This document shows, piece by piece, positions 1-8,744 of a DNA stretch of 64,000 nucleotides (the stretch's first letter is position 1; each line of letters opens with the position of its first letter). The stretch comes from Methylobacterium ajmalii (lineage in GTDB: Bacteria; Pseudomonadota; Alphaproteobacteria; Rhizobiales; Beijerinckiaceae), in assembly GCF_016613415.1 (NCBI RefSeq), contig NZ_JACWCT010000058.1, forward strand, positions 5,626-69,625, read 5' to 3'. Both the position numbers and the translations under genes were made by a program. Below the pieces are notes generated by a model that was not told the DNA's origin, ran no database searches, and worked only from the letters and a program-made list of their open reading frames with translations.

Positions 1-2
1 GC

Positions 3-974
3 GTGCGGGCGGAAGGGCGCCCCATGGTGCGCCACGACGACGAGTGGTGGATGAACCACAGGAACACGTATGGTCGGCTGACTTACGTCAAGGATGCCAA
101 GCGCTACGAGACGCCGGAGGAGAAGGAGATCACGCCGCGGATGCCGGGTGCGTCCGGGCCGCCGGGCGAGACGGCGAGCGACGCGCGCCCGGATGCGGTT
201 CGTCCGGGCGCGCAATACGCGCAACTGGCGGTGCCGATGCCGGGGCCCGTTCCGGTGCCGATGCCGGTGCCGCCGATCCCGCAGGGGCAGGGAACGGCGG
301 CGGCGGATGCGGTGTGGAAGGGCATCAAGGGACTGAAACCCGAGGAAGGGGAGACGTTCTCGGACTACATGCAGCGGCCGCTGTACAATCTCGGGATAAA
401 GAAAAAAAAAGAAAAGTCAGGAACGAAATCGGGAACGGGCAGCGTCCGTATCAGTGCGCGGGATCTCCAACGGAAATGCCCTTGCACCGTCGAGCCCTAC
501 TCGAAGCAGAAGACGGCCTGCCAGGTCGAATGCCCCGGGTCGCAGGCGCACCACATCGTCCCGGATTATCTTCTCGGGGCGGGCAACAGGAAGATGCGGG
601 AGAGAGGCGACCGCCTCTACGCCAACGATGGAAGTCGCCTGACGTCGTTCGGCGATGGACCCGCGATCTGCCTGATCGGCAACAAGTCGACCCAGGGAAC
701 TCCCCATAACGCCGCCCATGGGGGAGACGGCGAAATCCAGTCCAGGGCTGCCGACAACGGTGGGGTGCTTTCCCTCGGTGAGGGCGTTGACATCTCGGTG
801 TCGCACGCCCTCGCGGCGAGACCGGAATGCAGCGGCGAAATCCTGACGAAGACTTATGACGAATTCGGGAGGTTCGATCCGGACACGCCGATTAGAGGTA
901 CCGAAAATCCGATCGGCAAAGATAGCGTAACATCAAGGTTGTTAAACATTGTCAAACCAGGAACAGAGAGATAA
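3..974 (+). CDS. Polymorphic-toxin effector, C-terminal part, with AHH/HNH-type nuclease domain (5' end outside window)
   Basis: The reading frame is open from the first bases, so this is the 3' part of a longer gene; the GTG at position 3 is probably internal. The first residues (VRAEGRPMVRHDDEWWMNH) resemble the last strands of a PAAR-like (DUF4150-type) spike domain. A Pro/Gly-rich linker follows at about residues 45-100. The C-terminal third has a Cys-rich stretch, an AHHIVPD motif near residue 183 and a later HNAAH motif. Together these look like a His-metal-finger (HNH/AHH) nuclease toxin of the kind attached to type VI or Rhs effectors. Two overlapping genes follow at once, as expected for immunity or accessory genes. 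The nuclease family is assigned from motifs only. Confidence 0.7.
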   Translation: MRAEGRPMVRHDDEWWMNHRNTYGRLTYVKDAKRYETPEEKEITPRMPGASGPPGETASDARPDAVRPGAQYAQLAVPMPGPVPVPMPVPPIPQGQGTAAADAVWKGIKGLKPEEGETFSDYMQRPLYNLGIKKKKEKSGTKSGTGSVRISARDLQRKCPCTVEPYSKQKTACQVECPGSQAHHIVPDYLLGAGNRKMRERGDRLYANDGSRLTSFGDGPAICLIGNKSTQGTPHNAAHGGDGEIQSRAADNGGVLSLGEGVDISVSHALAARPECSGEILTKTYDEFGRFDPDTPIRGTENPIGKDSVTSRLLNIVKPGTER

Positions 975-986
975 GGCTCATCCAAA

Positions 987-1958
987 ATGAAAACGCAATA
1001 TTTGTTAACGCGCATGAAATGTGGCCGACGTCTTGGTATTTCTGCTGCTCCGGAGGAAAACAATACATATTCACCTTTCACGCGATTTTGTGTCTACGAT
1101 CACCATGATCGAGACGACAACAAGTGGGGATCGTTTGCGCTTGATAGCTGCGTTCAGGGCGTCACTATCACTCAGATCGAAGGAGCAGAGTACGCTGGAT
1201 TCTGCGTCATTTCGGCTGAAGGCGATGTTAGTTATTTTTCATTTCCGACCATTTCCGAACGCATACCCGAGACGGGCATACATGCGCCGGACTCCAAGTA
1301 CTTCGGGCGGATGCAGGACATCCAGGAGATCGGCGACAGCCTGTTTGCCTGCGGCGACGGCCTGCAGTTCTACAGGCGCAGCCGCTACGGGGACGGGACC
1401 TGGCACTGCCTCGCGCCCGACCTGCGCCAGCCGCCCGGAACGCCGGCCTCCGCCTACTGCATCATGCCCCGCATCAACGGTCCCCACGAGCGCGCGGTCT
1501 ACGCCGTCGGACAGCGCGGATCGATCTACTTCTGGAACGGCGAGACCGTCCGGAAGCTCGACTGCCCCGTCCGCTCCACCCTCATCGACATCCACGTCGA
1601 GTCCGACGACGCGATCTGGATCTGCGGCGGCGACGGCACCCTGCTCAAGGGCAACCACAGGACCGGGTTCCGGCTCTGCCCCGGCACCGGCCTCGGCACG
1701 ACGCTGTTCCAGCGCATGACCATGTACGACGGCACGCTCTACCTCGCGGCCAGCGGCGGCGATCCGTTCGGCCTCTTCACCTATCGCGACGGACGCATCG
1801 CCCCGGTCCGTACCGGGCTGCAGCCCGAGATCGCCGACCCGCACTTCGTCGACAGCGCGCACGGGGTCCTGTGGGCGATGAGCATCAAGGACATCGTCCG
1901 CTTCGACGGCCATGCCTGGGAGCGGATCGACTTCCCCGGTCATCCGCCGATCCGATGA
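987..1958 (+). CDS. Beta-propeller-like protein, probable immunity protein of the upstream nuclease toxin
   Basis: This 323-residue protein starts 12 bp after the toxin stop. I do not recognise a named family. It contains several short repeats of the type WICGGDGTLLKG, YAVGQRGSIYFW and LWAMSIKDIVRFDG, typical of propeller blades of the WD40/YVTN kind. There is no signal peptide or membrane segment, so it should be cytoplasmic. Position right after a polymorphic toxin C-terminus suggests immunity, which is inference. The first ~270 bases are visibly richer in A/T than the rest, suggesting a composite origin. Its stop overlaps the next start (ATGA at 1955-1958), so the two are probably translationally coupled. 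Confidence 0.6.
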   Translation: MKTQYLLTRMKCGRRLGISAAPEENNTYSPFTRFCVYDHHDRDDNKWGSFALDSCVQGVTITQIEGAEYAGFCVISAEGDVSYFSFPTISERIPETGIHAPDSKYFGRMQDIQEIGDSLFACGDGLQFYRRSRYGDGTWHCLAPDLRQPPGTPASAYCIMPRINGPHERAVYAVGQRGSIYFWNGETVRKLDCPVRSTLIDIHVESDDAIWICGGDGTLLKGNHRTGFRLCPGTGLGTTLFQRMTMYDGTLYLAASGGDPFGLFTYRDGRIAPVRTGLQPEIADPHFVDSAHGVLWAMSIKDIVRFDGHAWERIDFPGHPPIR

Positions 1959-2476
1959 GCGCACCGTCCGAGCGGCCCGAGGCCCGGGCCTGGAGCGACC
2001 GGCTGGCCGGTCTCGTCTGGTGCACCGGCATCGCGGACCAACTGCCCGAGATCGGCGCCTGGCTCGGCCAGCAGGCCGGGACCTTTCCGCCGTCGCGCCC
2101 CGAGCGCTTCGCCCCCTACGCCGCGCCCGAGCGCGGGGTGGCCCTGCGCCTGCACTATCCCTTCTGGGACAGGGCGACCACGTGCGATCCCGACCAGTGG
2201 CTCATCGCCGACGTGACGTTCGATCCGCTGCGGGCGCCTCTGCCGTTCGACCTGGAGGCCGAGGGCGAGACGGTCGAGAGCGCCACGGGCAAGCTCGACC
2301 CCGACCGTGACGATTTCCCGGCGACGCGGACCAGCACGTTCTACCTCGACGACGACCGCGCCGTGACGATCGTGTTCCTCGAGGGCGGCCGGGGGATCGA
2401 GACCCTGCGCGTGACGCGGTTGTACGGGGCGGTGCGGTTTCCGCCACGCTCCGGCTCCGCCGTCCCCGGTCGGTGA
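1955..2476 (+). CDS. Hypothetical protein coupled to the toxin/immunity genes
   Basis: A 173-residue protein whose ATG overlaps the preceding stop (ATGA). No family is recognised with confidence. The N-terminal half is rich in Trp and Arg. The C-terminal half has a compact unit of the type GKLDPDRDDF...STFYLDDDRAVTIVFLEGGRGIETLRV, seen in small proteins that accompany toxin or Rhs genes. There is no signal peptide. Its last codons run directly into the repeated PAAR-like segment that starts the Rhs remnant, so the 3' end may have been shaped by that recombination. A second immunity or adaptor role is possible but not shown. Confidence 0.5.
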   Translation: MSAPSERPEARAWSDRLAGLVWCTGIADQLPEIGAWLGQQAGTFPPSRPERFAPYAAPERGVALRLHYPFWDRATTCDPDQWLIADVTFDPLRAPLPFDLEAEGETVESATGKLDPDRDDFPATRTSTFYLDDDRAVTIVFLEGGRGIETLRVTRLYGAVRFPPRSGSAVPGR

Positions 2477-2508
2477 GATCGACGGGCAGATCATCGACGG
2501 GTCGTGGC

Positions 2509-3462
2509 GCGTGCGGGCGGAAGGGGTGCCCTGGCGCGCCACGACGACGAGTGGTGGATGAACCATGGGGAGAACCACCGTCTGGCGGCCGAGGCGCGCC
2601 GGACGGACCCGTCTCCGTCGCCACCGGCAAGTCCCACGAGACCTGCACGACTTCCTGATCCCGGCGACGCTGCCCTTCGACGGGGCGCGCTCCATGGGCC
2701 TCAAGCTGCCCCTGCCGCCGGACTACATCAGCCCGCTCGGCCCCTGCCAGATCTCGATGTTCGACGAGATCGTCGCCAACCCGGAGCCTGGCCAGCTCGA
2801 CTTCCACCAGGCCGACGGCAAGGTCGTCCGCTTCGACCGGCCGTTCAACTTCCTGGCCAGCCACAATGCTGGCGTCCCCCATCTCGACCTGCGCGCCCCC
2901 TGGCTGCGCCAGCTCGAGCTGCGCGACCGCCGCCTGATCAAGCATTTCCGCCAGGACGAGGACGACATCTACCGCCTCGTGCGGATCGAGGACCTCGACG
3001 GCCACGCCATCACTTTCCTGCGCGACGCCGACGGGGTGCTGGAACGGGCCGAGGGCACCGACGGGCTGGCGCTCGCCTTTACGAATGACGAACGCGGCCG
3101 CCGCACCGGCATCACGCTGATCGGCACCGACGGCCCGCGCCTGGACCTCGCCCGCTACGCCTACGACGCCATGGGCCGCATGACCGAGGCGGACTGCGCC
3201 TTCGGCATGTCGGTCGCGTATCTCTGGGAGCCCGACCGCGACCTGCTGGCCGCCTGGCACAACCGCACCCGCCGCTCGCAGTCGCGCTTCACCTACGACG
3301 CCGCCACGCGCCGCACCACCTCCCTCCCCGGCGCCGCCGAGGCCCTTGCCCAGCGGTTCGCCTACGACGAGCACCACAACGTCACCGCCGAGACCGACGC
3401 CTTCGGCCACAGAGTCTCCCGCACCTTCGACGAAGCCGGCTTCGAGACCGCGCAAGCGCAAG
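2509..3462 (+). pseudogene. Frameshifted, truncated Rhs/YD-repeat protein with PAAR-like start
   Basis: The first 57 bases nearly repeat bases 1-58 of the window but lack one base, which shifts the frame (HDDEWWMNH appears only in another frame). Further on, DGPVSVATGKSHET and DFLIPATLPFDGAR, together typical of the DUF6531/Rhs N-terminal module, sit in different frames and imply a second frameshift near 2640. From about 2660 one frame is continuous and carries YD-type repeats (YAYDAMGRMTEAD, FTYDAATRRTTSL, FAYDEHHNVTAETDAFGHRV). It then loses homology after RTFDEAGFET, without the Rhs core end (DPxGL) or any toxin domain. It is a decayed Rhs gene and cannot make a full-length product. Confidence 0.7.
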
Positions 3463-3573
3463 GACGAGAAGTCCGACATGGCGGTGATCATGGCGCGGGA
3501 GCAGGTGTCCACCGCCAGGGTCCTCGAAACGGCTAAGCTGATGGCCACGAAGACACCGCAAAAGGCATGGGTC

Positions 3574-5238
3574 TCAGATCTCGCTGCGCCGCAGCAGGTA
3601 GTCCAGGCCCCCCACCCGGTACCAGCGGTAGCCGTAGCCCTCCAGGAGCACGCAGTGGCAGCCGTCGTCGTTGGCGAGGCTGCGCTGGCCGGTCAGCAGG
3701 TCGATCAGGTTGCGGCCGTCGCCGTCGAGGCCGGTGGCGAAGGTGATCTCCTTCGGCTCGGCCGCGAGGTTGTGCAGGCACAGCACCGCGGTGTTGCGCC
3801 AGTCGTAGCGCAGGGCGAGGATGCCGGGATCGCCGGTCTCGAGCGCGGTGAAGTCGCCCCAGCCGATCTCCGGCACCTCCTTGCGCATGCGGATGATGCG
3901 CTCCATCCAGTTGAGGAGCGATTCCGGCGCGCAGCGCTGCGCCGCCGCGTTGACGTGGGAATAGGCGTAGGGCCCCTCGTGGATCGGCGGCGATTCCGGG
4001 TGGTCGCTCAACGTGAAGCCGCCCTGGGGCTCGTGCGACCACTGCATCGGCGTGCGGGCGCAGTCGCGCTCGGGCAGCGAGAGGTCGTCGCCCATGCCGA
4101 TCTCGTCGCCGTAGCGCAGGACCGGCGTCCCCGGCAGGGTGAACATCAGGCTGTAGGCGAGCTCGATCCGGCGCCGGTCGCCGCCGAGCATCGGCGCCAG
4201 CCGCCGGCGGATGCCGCGGTCGTAGAGCTGCATGTCCGGGTCGGGGCCGAAGGCCTGAAAGACGGTCTGGCGCTGCTTCTCGGTGAGCCGCCCGAGGTCG
4301 AGCTCGTCGTGGTTGCGCAGGAAAATCGCCCACTGGGCGGAGGGCGGGCGGTTCCAGGTCTTCTGCAGCGCCTTCACCAGCGGGCGCGCATCGGCCGAGG
4401 CGAGCGCGTAGAACAGCGCCTGGTTGACCTGGAAGTTGAACATCATGTGCATGCGGTCGGCGTCTTCGCCGAAATAGTCGAGGTCCTGGCGCGGCAGGAT
4501 GTTGGCCTCCGCCAGGATGATCGCGTCGCCCTGGCGCCATTGCAGGAACTCGCGGAAGAGGCGCAGGAGCTCGAACTGCTCGTGCGGCTCGCCCGAGACC
4601 TCCGGCCCCTTCTCGGCGATGACGAACGGCACCGCGTCCATCCGGAAGCCCGAGACGCCGAGCTGGATCCAGAACCCCATGATCTTCAGGATCTCGGCCT
4701 GGACGTGGGGGTTGGCGGTGTTGAGGTCGGGCTGGAAGTCGTAGAACCGGTGGAAGTACCAGGCCTTGGCTTCCTTGTCGTAGGTCCAGGTGCTCTTCTG
4801 CACGCCCGGGAAGACCACGCCCTCGTGGGCGTTGGCCGGCTTCGTCTTCGACCAGACGTACCAGTCGCGGGTGCGAGCGTTGGGGTCGGAGCGGGCGGCC
4901 TTGAACCACGGATGCTGGTCGGAGGTGTGGTTGACCACGAGGTCGATCAGCACCCGCATCCCGCGCTGCTTGGCGGCGTGGGTGAAGGCGACGAAGTCGC
5001 CGAGGGTGCCGTAGCGCGGGTCGACGCCGTAATAGTCGGCCACGTCGTAGCCGTGGTCGCGGCCCGGCGAGGGCTGGAACGGGTGCAGCCAGATCGCCGT
5101 CACGCCGAGCCCGAGCAGATAATCGAGGCGCCGCTCCAGTCCCTCGAAATCGCCGATGCCGTCGCCGTTGGCATCCATGAAGGAGCCGACCGAGAGGCAG
5201 TAGATCACCGCGTTCTTGTACCAGAGGTCCTCGATCAC
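3574..5238 (-). CDS. treS: Trehalose synthase-like alpha-amylase family protein (GH13)
   Basis: A 554-residue GH13 enzyme. The four conserved regions are clear: DLVVNHTSDQHPWF, GFRMDAVPF (nucleophile Asp), ILAEANILP (acid/base Glu) and FLRNHDELDL (transition-state Asp). The opening WYKNAVIYCLSVGSFMDANG and the AEAN and NHDEL motifs match the trehalose-synthase subfamily, which interconverts maltose and trehalose. It lacks the fused maltokinase found in some TreS proteins. GTG at 5236-5238 is chosen because AGGAGAA lies five bases upstream and the protein then begins exactly where the family does; the upstream open frame has no family similarity. It diverges from urtA across a 260-bp gap. Cytoplasmic. 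Specificity for trehalose over related glucosides is inferred. Confidence 0.8.
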   Translation of the reverse strand: MIEDLWYKNAVIYCLSVGSFMDANGDGIGDFEGLERRLDYLLGLGVTAIWLHPFQPSPGRDHGYDVADYYGVDPRYGTLGDFVAFTHAAKQRGMRVLIDLVVNHTSDQHPWFKAARSDPNARTRDWYVWSKTKPANAHEGVVFPGVQKSTWTYDKEAKAWYFHRFYDFQPDLNTANPHVQAEILKIMGFWIQLGVSGFRMDAVPFVIAEKGPEVSGEPHEQFELLRLFREFLQWRQGDAIILAEANILPRQDLDYFGEDADRMHMMFNFQVNQALFYALASADARPLVKALQKTWNRPPSAQWAIFLRNHDELDLGRLTEKQRQTVFQAFGPDPDMQLYDRGIRRRLAPMLGGDRRRIELAYSLMFTLPGTPVLRYGDEIGMGDDLSLPERDCARTPMQWSHEPQGGFTLSDHPESPPIHEGPYAYSHVNAAAQRCAPESLLNWMERIIRMRKEVPEIGWGDFTALETGDPGILALRYDWRNTAVLCLHNLAAEPKEITFATGLDGDGRNLIDLLTGQRSLANDDGCHCVLLEGYGYRWYRVGGLDYLLRRSEI

Positions 5239-5441
5239 CCCGGTTCTCCTCACGCCTCGTCGATTGTCGCTCGACTGGACAACTAGGGCAGGTGCAGCCG
5301 GAGCGTAGCCTTGGCGTCGGCTTAGGCAGAATGGCGCCCGGGCGAGCAGCGCGTTCGGCAAAAGGCGGGCAGGCGGCCCCGAAATCCGGCGCTTGCCCAC
5401 AATTTGAGCCCGCAGGCACGGGAACCTTTTCCGGATTTTCC

Positions 5442-5457
5442 TTGGCACGAGCTTTGC
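5442..5457 (+). promoter_or_regulatory. Sigma-54 (-24/-12) promoter of the urt operon
   Basis: The sequence TTGGCACGAGCTTTGC matches the RpoN consensus (TGGCACG-N4-TTGCW), with GG and GC separated by exactly 10 bases. It lies 41 bp upstream of the urtA ATG, so transcription should begin near 5469. Nitrogen-controlled urea transport is known to use RpoN/NtrC in many proteobacteria. I did not find a convincing NtrC dyad upstream. Confidence 0.8.
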
Positions 5458-5498
5458 GGATCGGGGCGTGGCCGCATCGGCCCAGGGAGACGATAACG

Positions 5499-6785
5499 AT
5501 GACGTGGAAGGGTTGGCTCTCGCGCGCTGCTGTCGCGGGCGGGTTGGCGCTCGGCACGCTGGCGACCACGGTCGCCTCGGCGCAGGAGACCATCAAGGTC
5601 GGCATCCTGCACTCGCTCTCGGGCACGATGGCGATCTCCGAGACGACGCTCAAAGACGTCATGCTCATGCTCATCGAGGAGCAGAACAAGAAGGGCGGCG
5701 TGCTCGGCAAGAAGCTCGAGGCCGTCGTGGTCGATCCGGCCTCGAACTGGCCGCTCTTCGCCGAGAAGGCGCGCGAGCTGATCGCCAAGGACAAGGTCTC
5801 GGCGGTGTTCGGCTGCTGGACCAGCGTGTCGCGCAAGTCCGTGCTGCCGGTGTTCAAGGAGCTGAACTCGATCCTGTTCTACCCCGTCCAATACGAGGGC
5901 GAGGAGAGCGAGCGCAACGTGTTCTACACCGGCGCCGCCCCCAACCAGCAGGCGATCCCGGCCGTCGACTACCTGATGAAGGAGGAGAAGGTCGAGCGCT
6001 GGGTGCTGGAGGGCACGGACTACGTCTATCCCCGCACCACCAACAAGATCCTCGAAGCCTACCTGAAGGCCAAGGGCGTGAAGCCCGAGGACATCTCGAT
6101 CAACTACACCCCGTTCGGCCAGTCCGACTGGCAGACCCGCGTCGCCGCGATCAAGAGCTTCGGCTCGGCCGGCAAGAAGACCGCGGTGGTCTCGACCGTC
6201 AACGGCGACGCCAACGTGCCCTTCTACAAGGAGCTGGCCAACCAGGGCATCAAGGCGACCGACATTCCGGTCGTCGCCTTCTCGGTCGGCGAGGAGGAGC
6301 TGGCCGGCATCGACACCAAGCCGCTGCTCGGCCACCTGGCGGCGTGGAACTACTTCATGTCGATCGACACGCCGGCCAACAAGGCGTTCATCGAGAAGTG
6401 GCACGCCTACACCAAGAACCCGAAGCGCGTCACCAACGACCCGATGGAGGCCCACTACATCGGCTTCAACATGTGGGTGAAGGCGGTCGAGAAGGCCGGC
6501 ACCACCGATCCCGACAAGGTGATCGCGGCGCTGCCGGGCATCAAGCAGGACAACCTGACCGGCGGCACCTCCGAGATGCTGGCCAACCACCACATCACGA
6601 AGCCGGTCTTCATCGGCGAGATCAAGGACAACGGCCAGTTCGACGTGGTGTGGAAGACCGACGGCCTGATCCCCGGCGAGGCCTGGTCGAAGCAGCTCGA
6701 CGGCTCCAAGGACCTCGAGGCCGACTGGGTCAAGCTGAACTGCGGCAACTACAACACCAAGACGAAGAAGTGCGGCGGCGCGTGA
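5499..6785 (+). CDS. urtA: Urea ABC transporter substrate-binding protein UrtA
   Basis: A 428-residue periplasmic binding protein of the amide/urea branch of the branched-chain amino acid type. A signal peptide is visible (Trp-Lys start, hydrophobic core, cleavage after VASA), followed by ETIKVGILHSLSGTMAISE, the canonical start of mature UrtA. Other family signatures are VFGCWTSVSRKSVLPVF, PVQYEGEE and DYVYPRTTNKI. The ATG at 5499 is chosen because it begins the signal peptide and follows GGGAGAC; the open frame upstream is not homologous. It is the first gene of urtABCDE and lies behind a sigma-54 promoter, so expression under nitrogen limitation is likely. Confidence 0.95.
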   Translation: MTWKGWLSRAAVAGGLALGTLATTVASAQETIKVGILHSLSGTMAISETTLKDVMLMLIEEQNKKGGVLGKKLEAVVVDPASNWPLFAEKARELIAKDKVSAVFGCWTSVSRKSVLPVFKELNSILFYPVQYEGEESERNVFYTGAAPNQQAIPAVDYLMKEEKVERWVLEGTDYVYPRTTNKILEAYLKAKGVKPEDISINYTPFGQSDWQTRVAAIKSFGSAGKKTAVVSTVNGDANVPFYKELANQGIKATDIPVVAFSVGEEELAGIDTKPLLGHLAAWNYFMSIDTPANKAFIEKWHAYTKNPKRVTNDPMEAHYIGFNMWVKAVEKAGTTDPDKVIAALPGIKQDNLTGGTSEMLANHHITKPVFIGEIKDNGQFDVVWKTDGLIPGEAWSKQLDGSKDLEADWVKLNCGNYNTKTKKCGGA

Positions 6786-6907
6786 TCGCGTGACCGACCA
6801 TGGGCGAGCGCGAATGCGCTCGCCCTCATGAGCGCTGGACTCCTCTCCCAGGCCGGACAACGGCCGCGCACTTCGCTTGTGAAGTCCAACCCATTGTCGA
6901 TGCGAGC

Positions 6908-7038
6908 GCTTCCCCTCCCCCTTATGGGGAGGGACTAGGGGTGGGGGCGGTGCAGAATGGAGCGTCGAGCTCTATCCGGCACCGCCCCCACGCGGGATCT
7001 TCGATCCCCCTTACCCCTCCCACAAGGGGGAGGGGAGG
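6908..7038. repeat. GC-rich palindromic intergenic repeat (copy 1 of a two-copy family)
   Basis: In the 355-bp gap between urtA and urtB, the block TCCCCTCCCCCTTATGGGG is mirrored by CCCCTCCCACAAGGGGGAGG, with inner arms GGGGGCGGTGC and GCACCGCCCCC. The transcript could fold into a long hairpin. The same design, with much the same sequence, recurs at 53381-53494. It is probably a mobile REP-like or MITE-like element. Here it may lower distal urt expression relative to the abundantly needed binding protein; that role is inference. Confidence 0.7.
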
Positions 7039-7140
7039 CGCGCGACTTTCAAGGTTGGAAGCTCTCGGATGAGATGTGCGGCTGTTTCAGCCCATCCGGG
7101 AGAGCGGAAAACACCACATCCACTCTCGGACATCCCCTGA

Positions 7141-8742
7141 ATGCGCCGCTGCCTCGTCCTTCTCCTCGTCGCCTGGTGCACCGCCTTCTGCGCCGTCTTG
7201 GCCCTGCCGGCCGCCGCGCAGACCGGGTCCGACGCCGCCTATGCCCGGCTCGCCAGCGACAGCTATTCCGACATCGAGGCCGCCATCGCGGCGCTCGCCG
7301 CCAGCGGCGATCCCAAGGCCGGGCCGGTCCTGCGCGCGCTGACCGACAACCGCCTGCTCTACCGCCCGGACGACAAGGCGCTCGCCATCAAGGACGGCGC
7401 CAAGGTCGTCGATGCCCGCACCGGCGCGGCGGTGAGCCCCGACGGCCTCAAGCCCGTGCGCGTCAACAACCGGGTGCGCCGCGCGATCGACGCCGCGCTC
7501 GGCAGTCTCAACCTGCTCGCCCCCGACGCCGCGACCCGCCGCAACGCCGCCGATGCGGTGTTCAAGGCCCGCGACGCCGCGGCGCTCCCCGCCCTCGACG
7601 CCGCGCTCGCCCGCGAGTCTGACGCCGGCGTGAAGCGCAGCCTCCAGGAGGCCCGCGCCGCGGCCCTGCTGGCGAAGTCCGGCGCGCCGGAGATCGAGCG
7701 GCTCTCGGCGATCGACACCCTCCAGGCCCGCGGCGACTCGGAAGCGCTCGGCATCCTGCGCGGCCTCGCGACCGATCCCGCCCAGAGCGTGCGCGACGCC
7801 GCCGCCCGCGGCGTATCCGGCATCGAGACCCGCCAGGCCCTGATGGCGAACGTCCAGAACGCCTGGTATGGCGTCTCGCTCGGTTCGGTGCTGCTGCTCG
7901 CGGCGATCGGGCTCGCCATCACCTTCGGGGTGATGGGCATCATCAACATGGCGCACGGCGAGATGGTGATGCTCGGCGCCTACACCACCTACCTGGTGCA
8001 GGAGCTGATCCGCCAGAAGGCCCCCGGCCTGTTCGACTGGTCGCTGCCGATCGCGATCCCGCTCGCCTTCCTGGCGGCCGGCGCCGTCGGCATCCTGATC
8101 GAGCGCACCGTCATCCGCCACCTCTACGGCCGGCCGCTGGAGACGCTGCTGGCCACCTGGGGCATCAGCCTGATCCTGCAGCAGGCGGTGCGCTCGGTCT
8201 TCGGGCCGACCAACCGCGAGGTCGGCGCGCCGTCCTACATGTCGGGCGCCTTCGACCTGTTCGGCCTCTCGATCACCTGGGGCCGGCTGTGGATCGTGGT
8301 GTTCGCGCTCGCCGTCTTCGTCGCCCTCAACCTGATCCTGAAGGCGACATCGTTCGGCCTGAAGACCCGCGCCGTCACCCAGAACCGCCGCATGGCCGCC
8401 GCCATGGGCATCCGCACGCCGTGGATCGACGCCTTCACGTTCGGCCTCGGCTCCGGCATCGCCGGGGTGGCGGGCGTGGCTCTCTCGCAGATCGACAACG
8501 TCTCGCCCAATCTCGGCCAGGGCTACATCATCGATTCGTTCCTGGTCGTGGTCTTCGGCGGCGTCGGCAACCTGTGGGGCACGCTGGTGGCGGCCCTGAC
8601 GCTCGGCGTCGCCAACAAGTTCCTCGAGCCCTATGCGGGCGCGGTGCTCGGAAAGATCCTGCTCCTCGTCTTCATCATCCTGTTCATCCAGAAGCGGCCG
8701 CGCGGCCTGTTCGCGCTCAAGGGCCGGGCGGTGGAGGCCTGA
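7141..8742 (+). CDS. urtB: Urea ABC transporter permease UrtB
   Basis: A 533-residue permease of the LivH type with the long N-terminal extracytoplasmic extension usual for proteobacterial UrtB. A signal-like hydrophobic segment (to about residue 28) and an Ala-rich HEAT-like periplasmic region extend to about residue 230. The membrane domain then starts at NAWYGVSLGSVLLLAAIGLAI and includes GVMGIINMAHGEMVMLGAY and the C-terminal FLVVVFGGVGNLWGT. The start has only a weak ribosome binding site, but the signal segment supports it. urtC starts 2 bp after the stop, so urtB and urtC are surely cotranscribed. Inner-membrane partner of UrtC. Confidence 0.95.
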   Translation: MRRCLVLLLVAWCTAFCAVLALPAAAQTGSDAAYARLASDSYSDIEAAIAALAASGDPKAGPVLRALTDNRLLYRPDDKALAIKDGAKVVDARTGAAVSPDGLKPVRVNNRVRRAIDAALGSLNLLAPDAATRRNAADAVFKARDAAALPALDAALARESDAGVKRSLQEARAAALLAKSGAPEIERLSAIDTLQARGDSEALGILRGLATDPAQSVRDAAARGVSGIETRQALMANVQNAWYGVSLGSVLLLAAIGLAITFGVMGIINMAHGEMVMLGAYTTYLVQELIRQKAPGLFDWSLPIAIPLAFLAAGAVGILIERTVIRHLYGRPLETLLATWGISLILQQAVRSVFGPTNREVGAPSYMSGAFDLFGLSITWGRLWIVVFALAVFVALNLILKATSFGLKTRAVTQNRRMAAAMGIRTPWIDAFTFGLGSGIAGVAGVALSQIDNVSPNLGQGYIIDSFLVVVFGGVGNLWGTLVAALTLGVANKFLEPYAGAVLGKILLLVFIILFIQKRPRGLFALKGRAVEA

Positions 8743-8744
8743 CC

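Noticed and set aside
3463..3573. Short Lys/Ala-rich frame between the Rhs remnant and treS (KRKDEKSDMAVIMAREQ)
   Set aside because: Too short to judge; it may be a tail of the decayed Rhs cassette or chance. No family recognised.
3346..5286. A 646-codon plus-strand frame over the GH13 gene
   Set aside because: No motif, starts within the Rhs remnant, and is antisense to a gene with all four GH13 catalytic regions.
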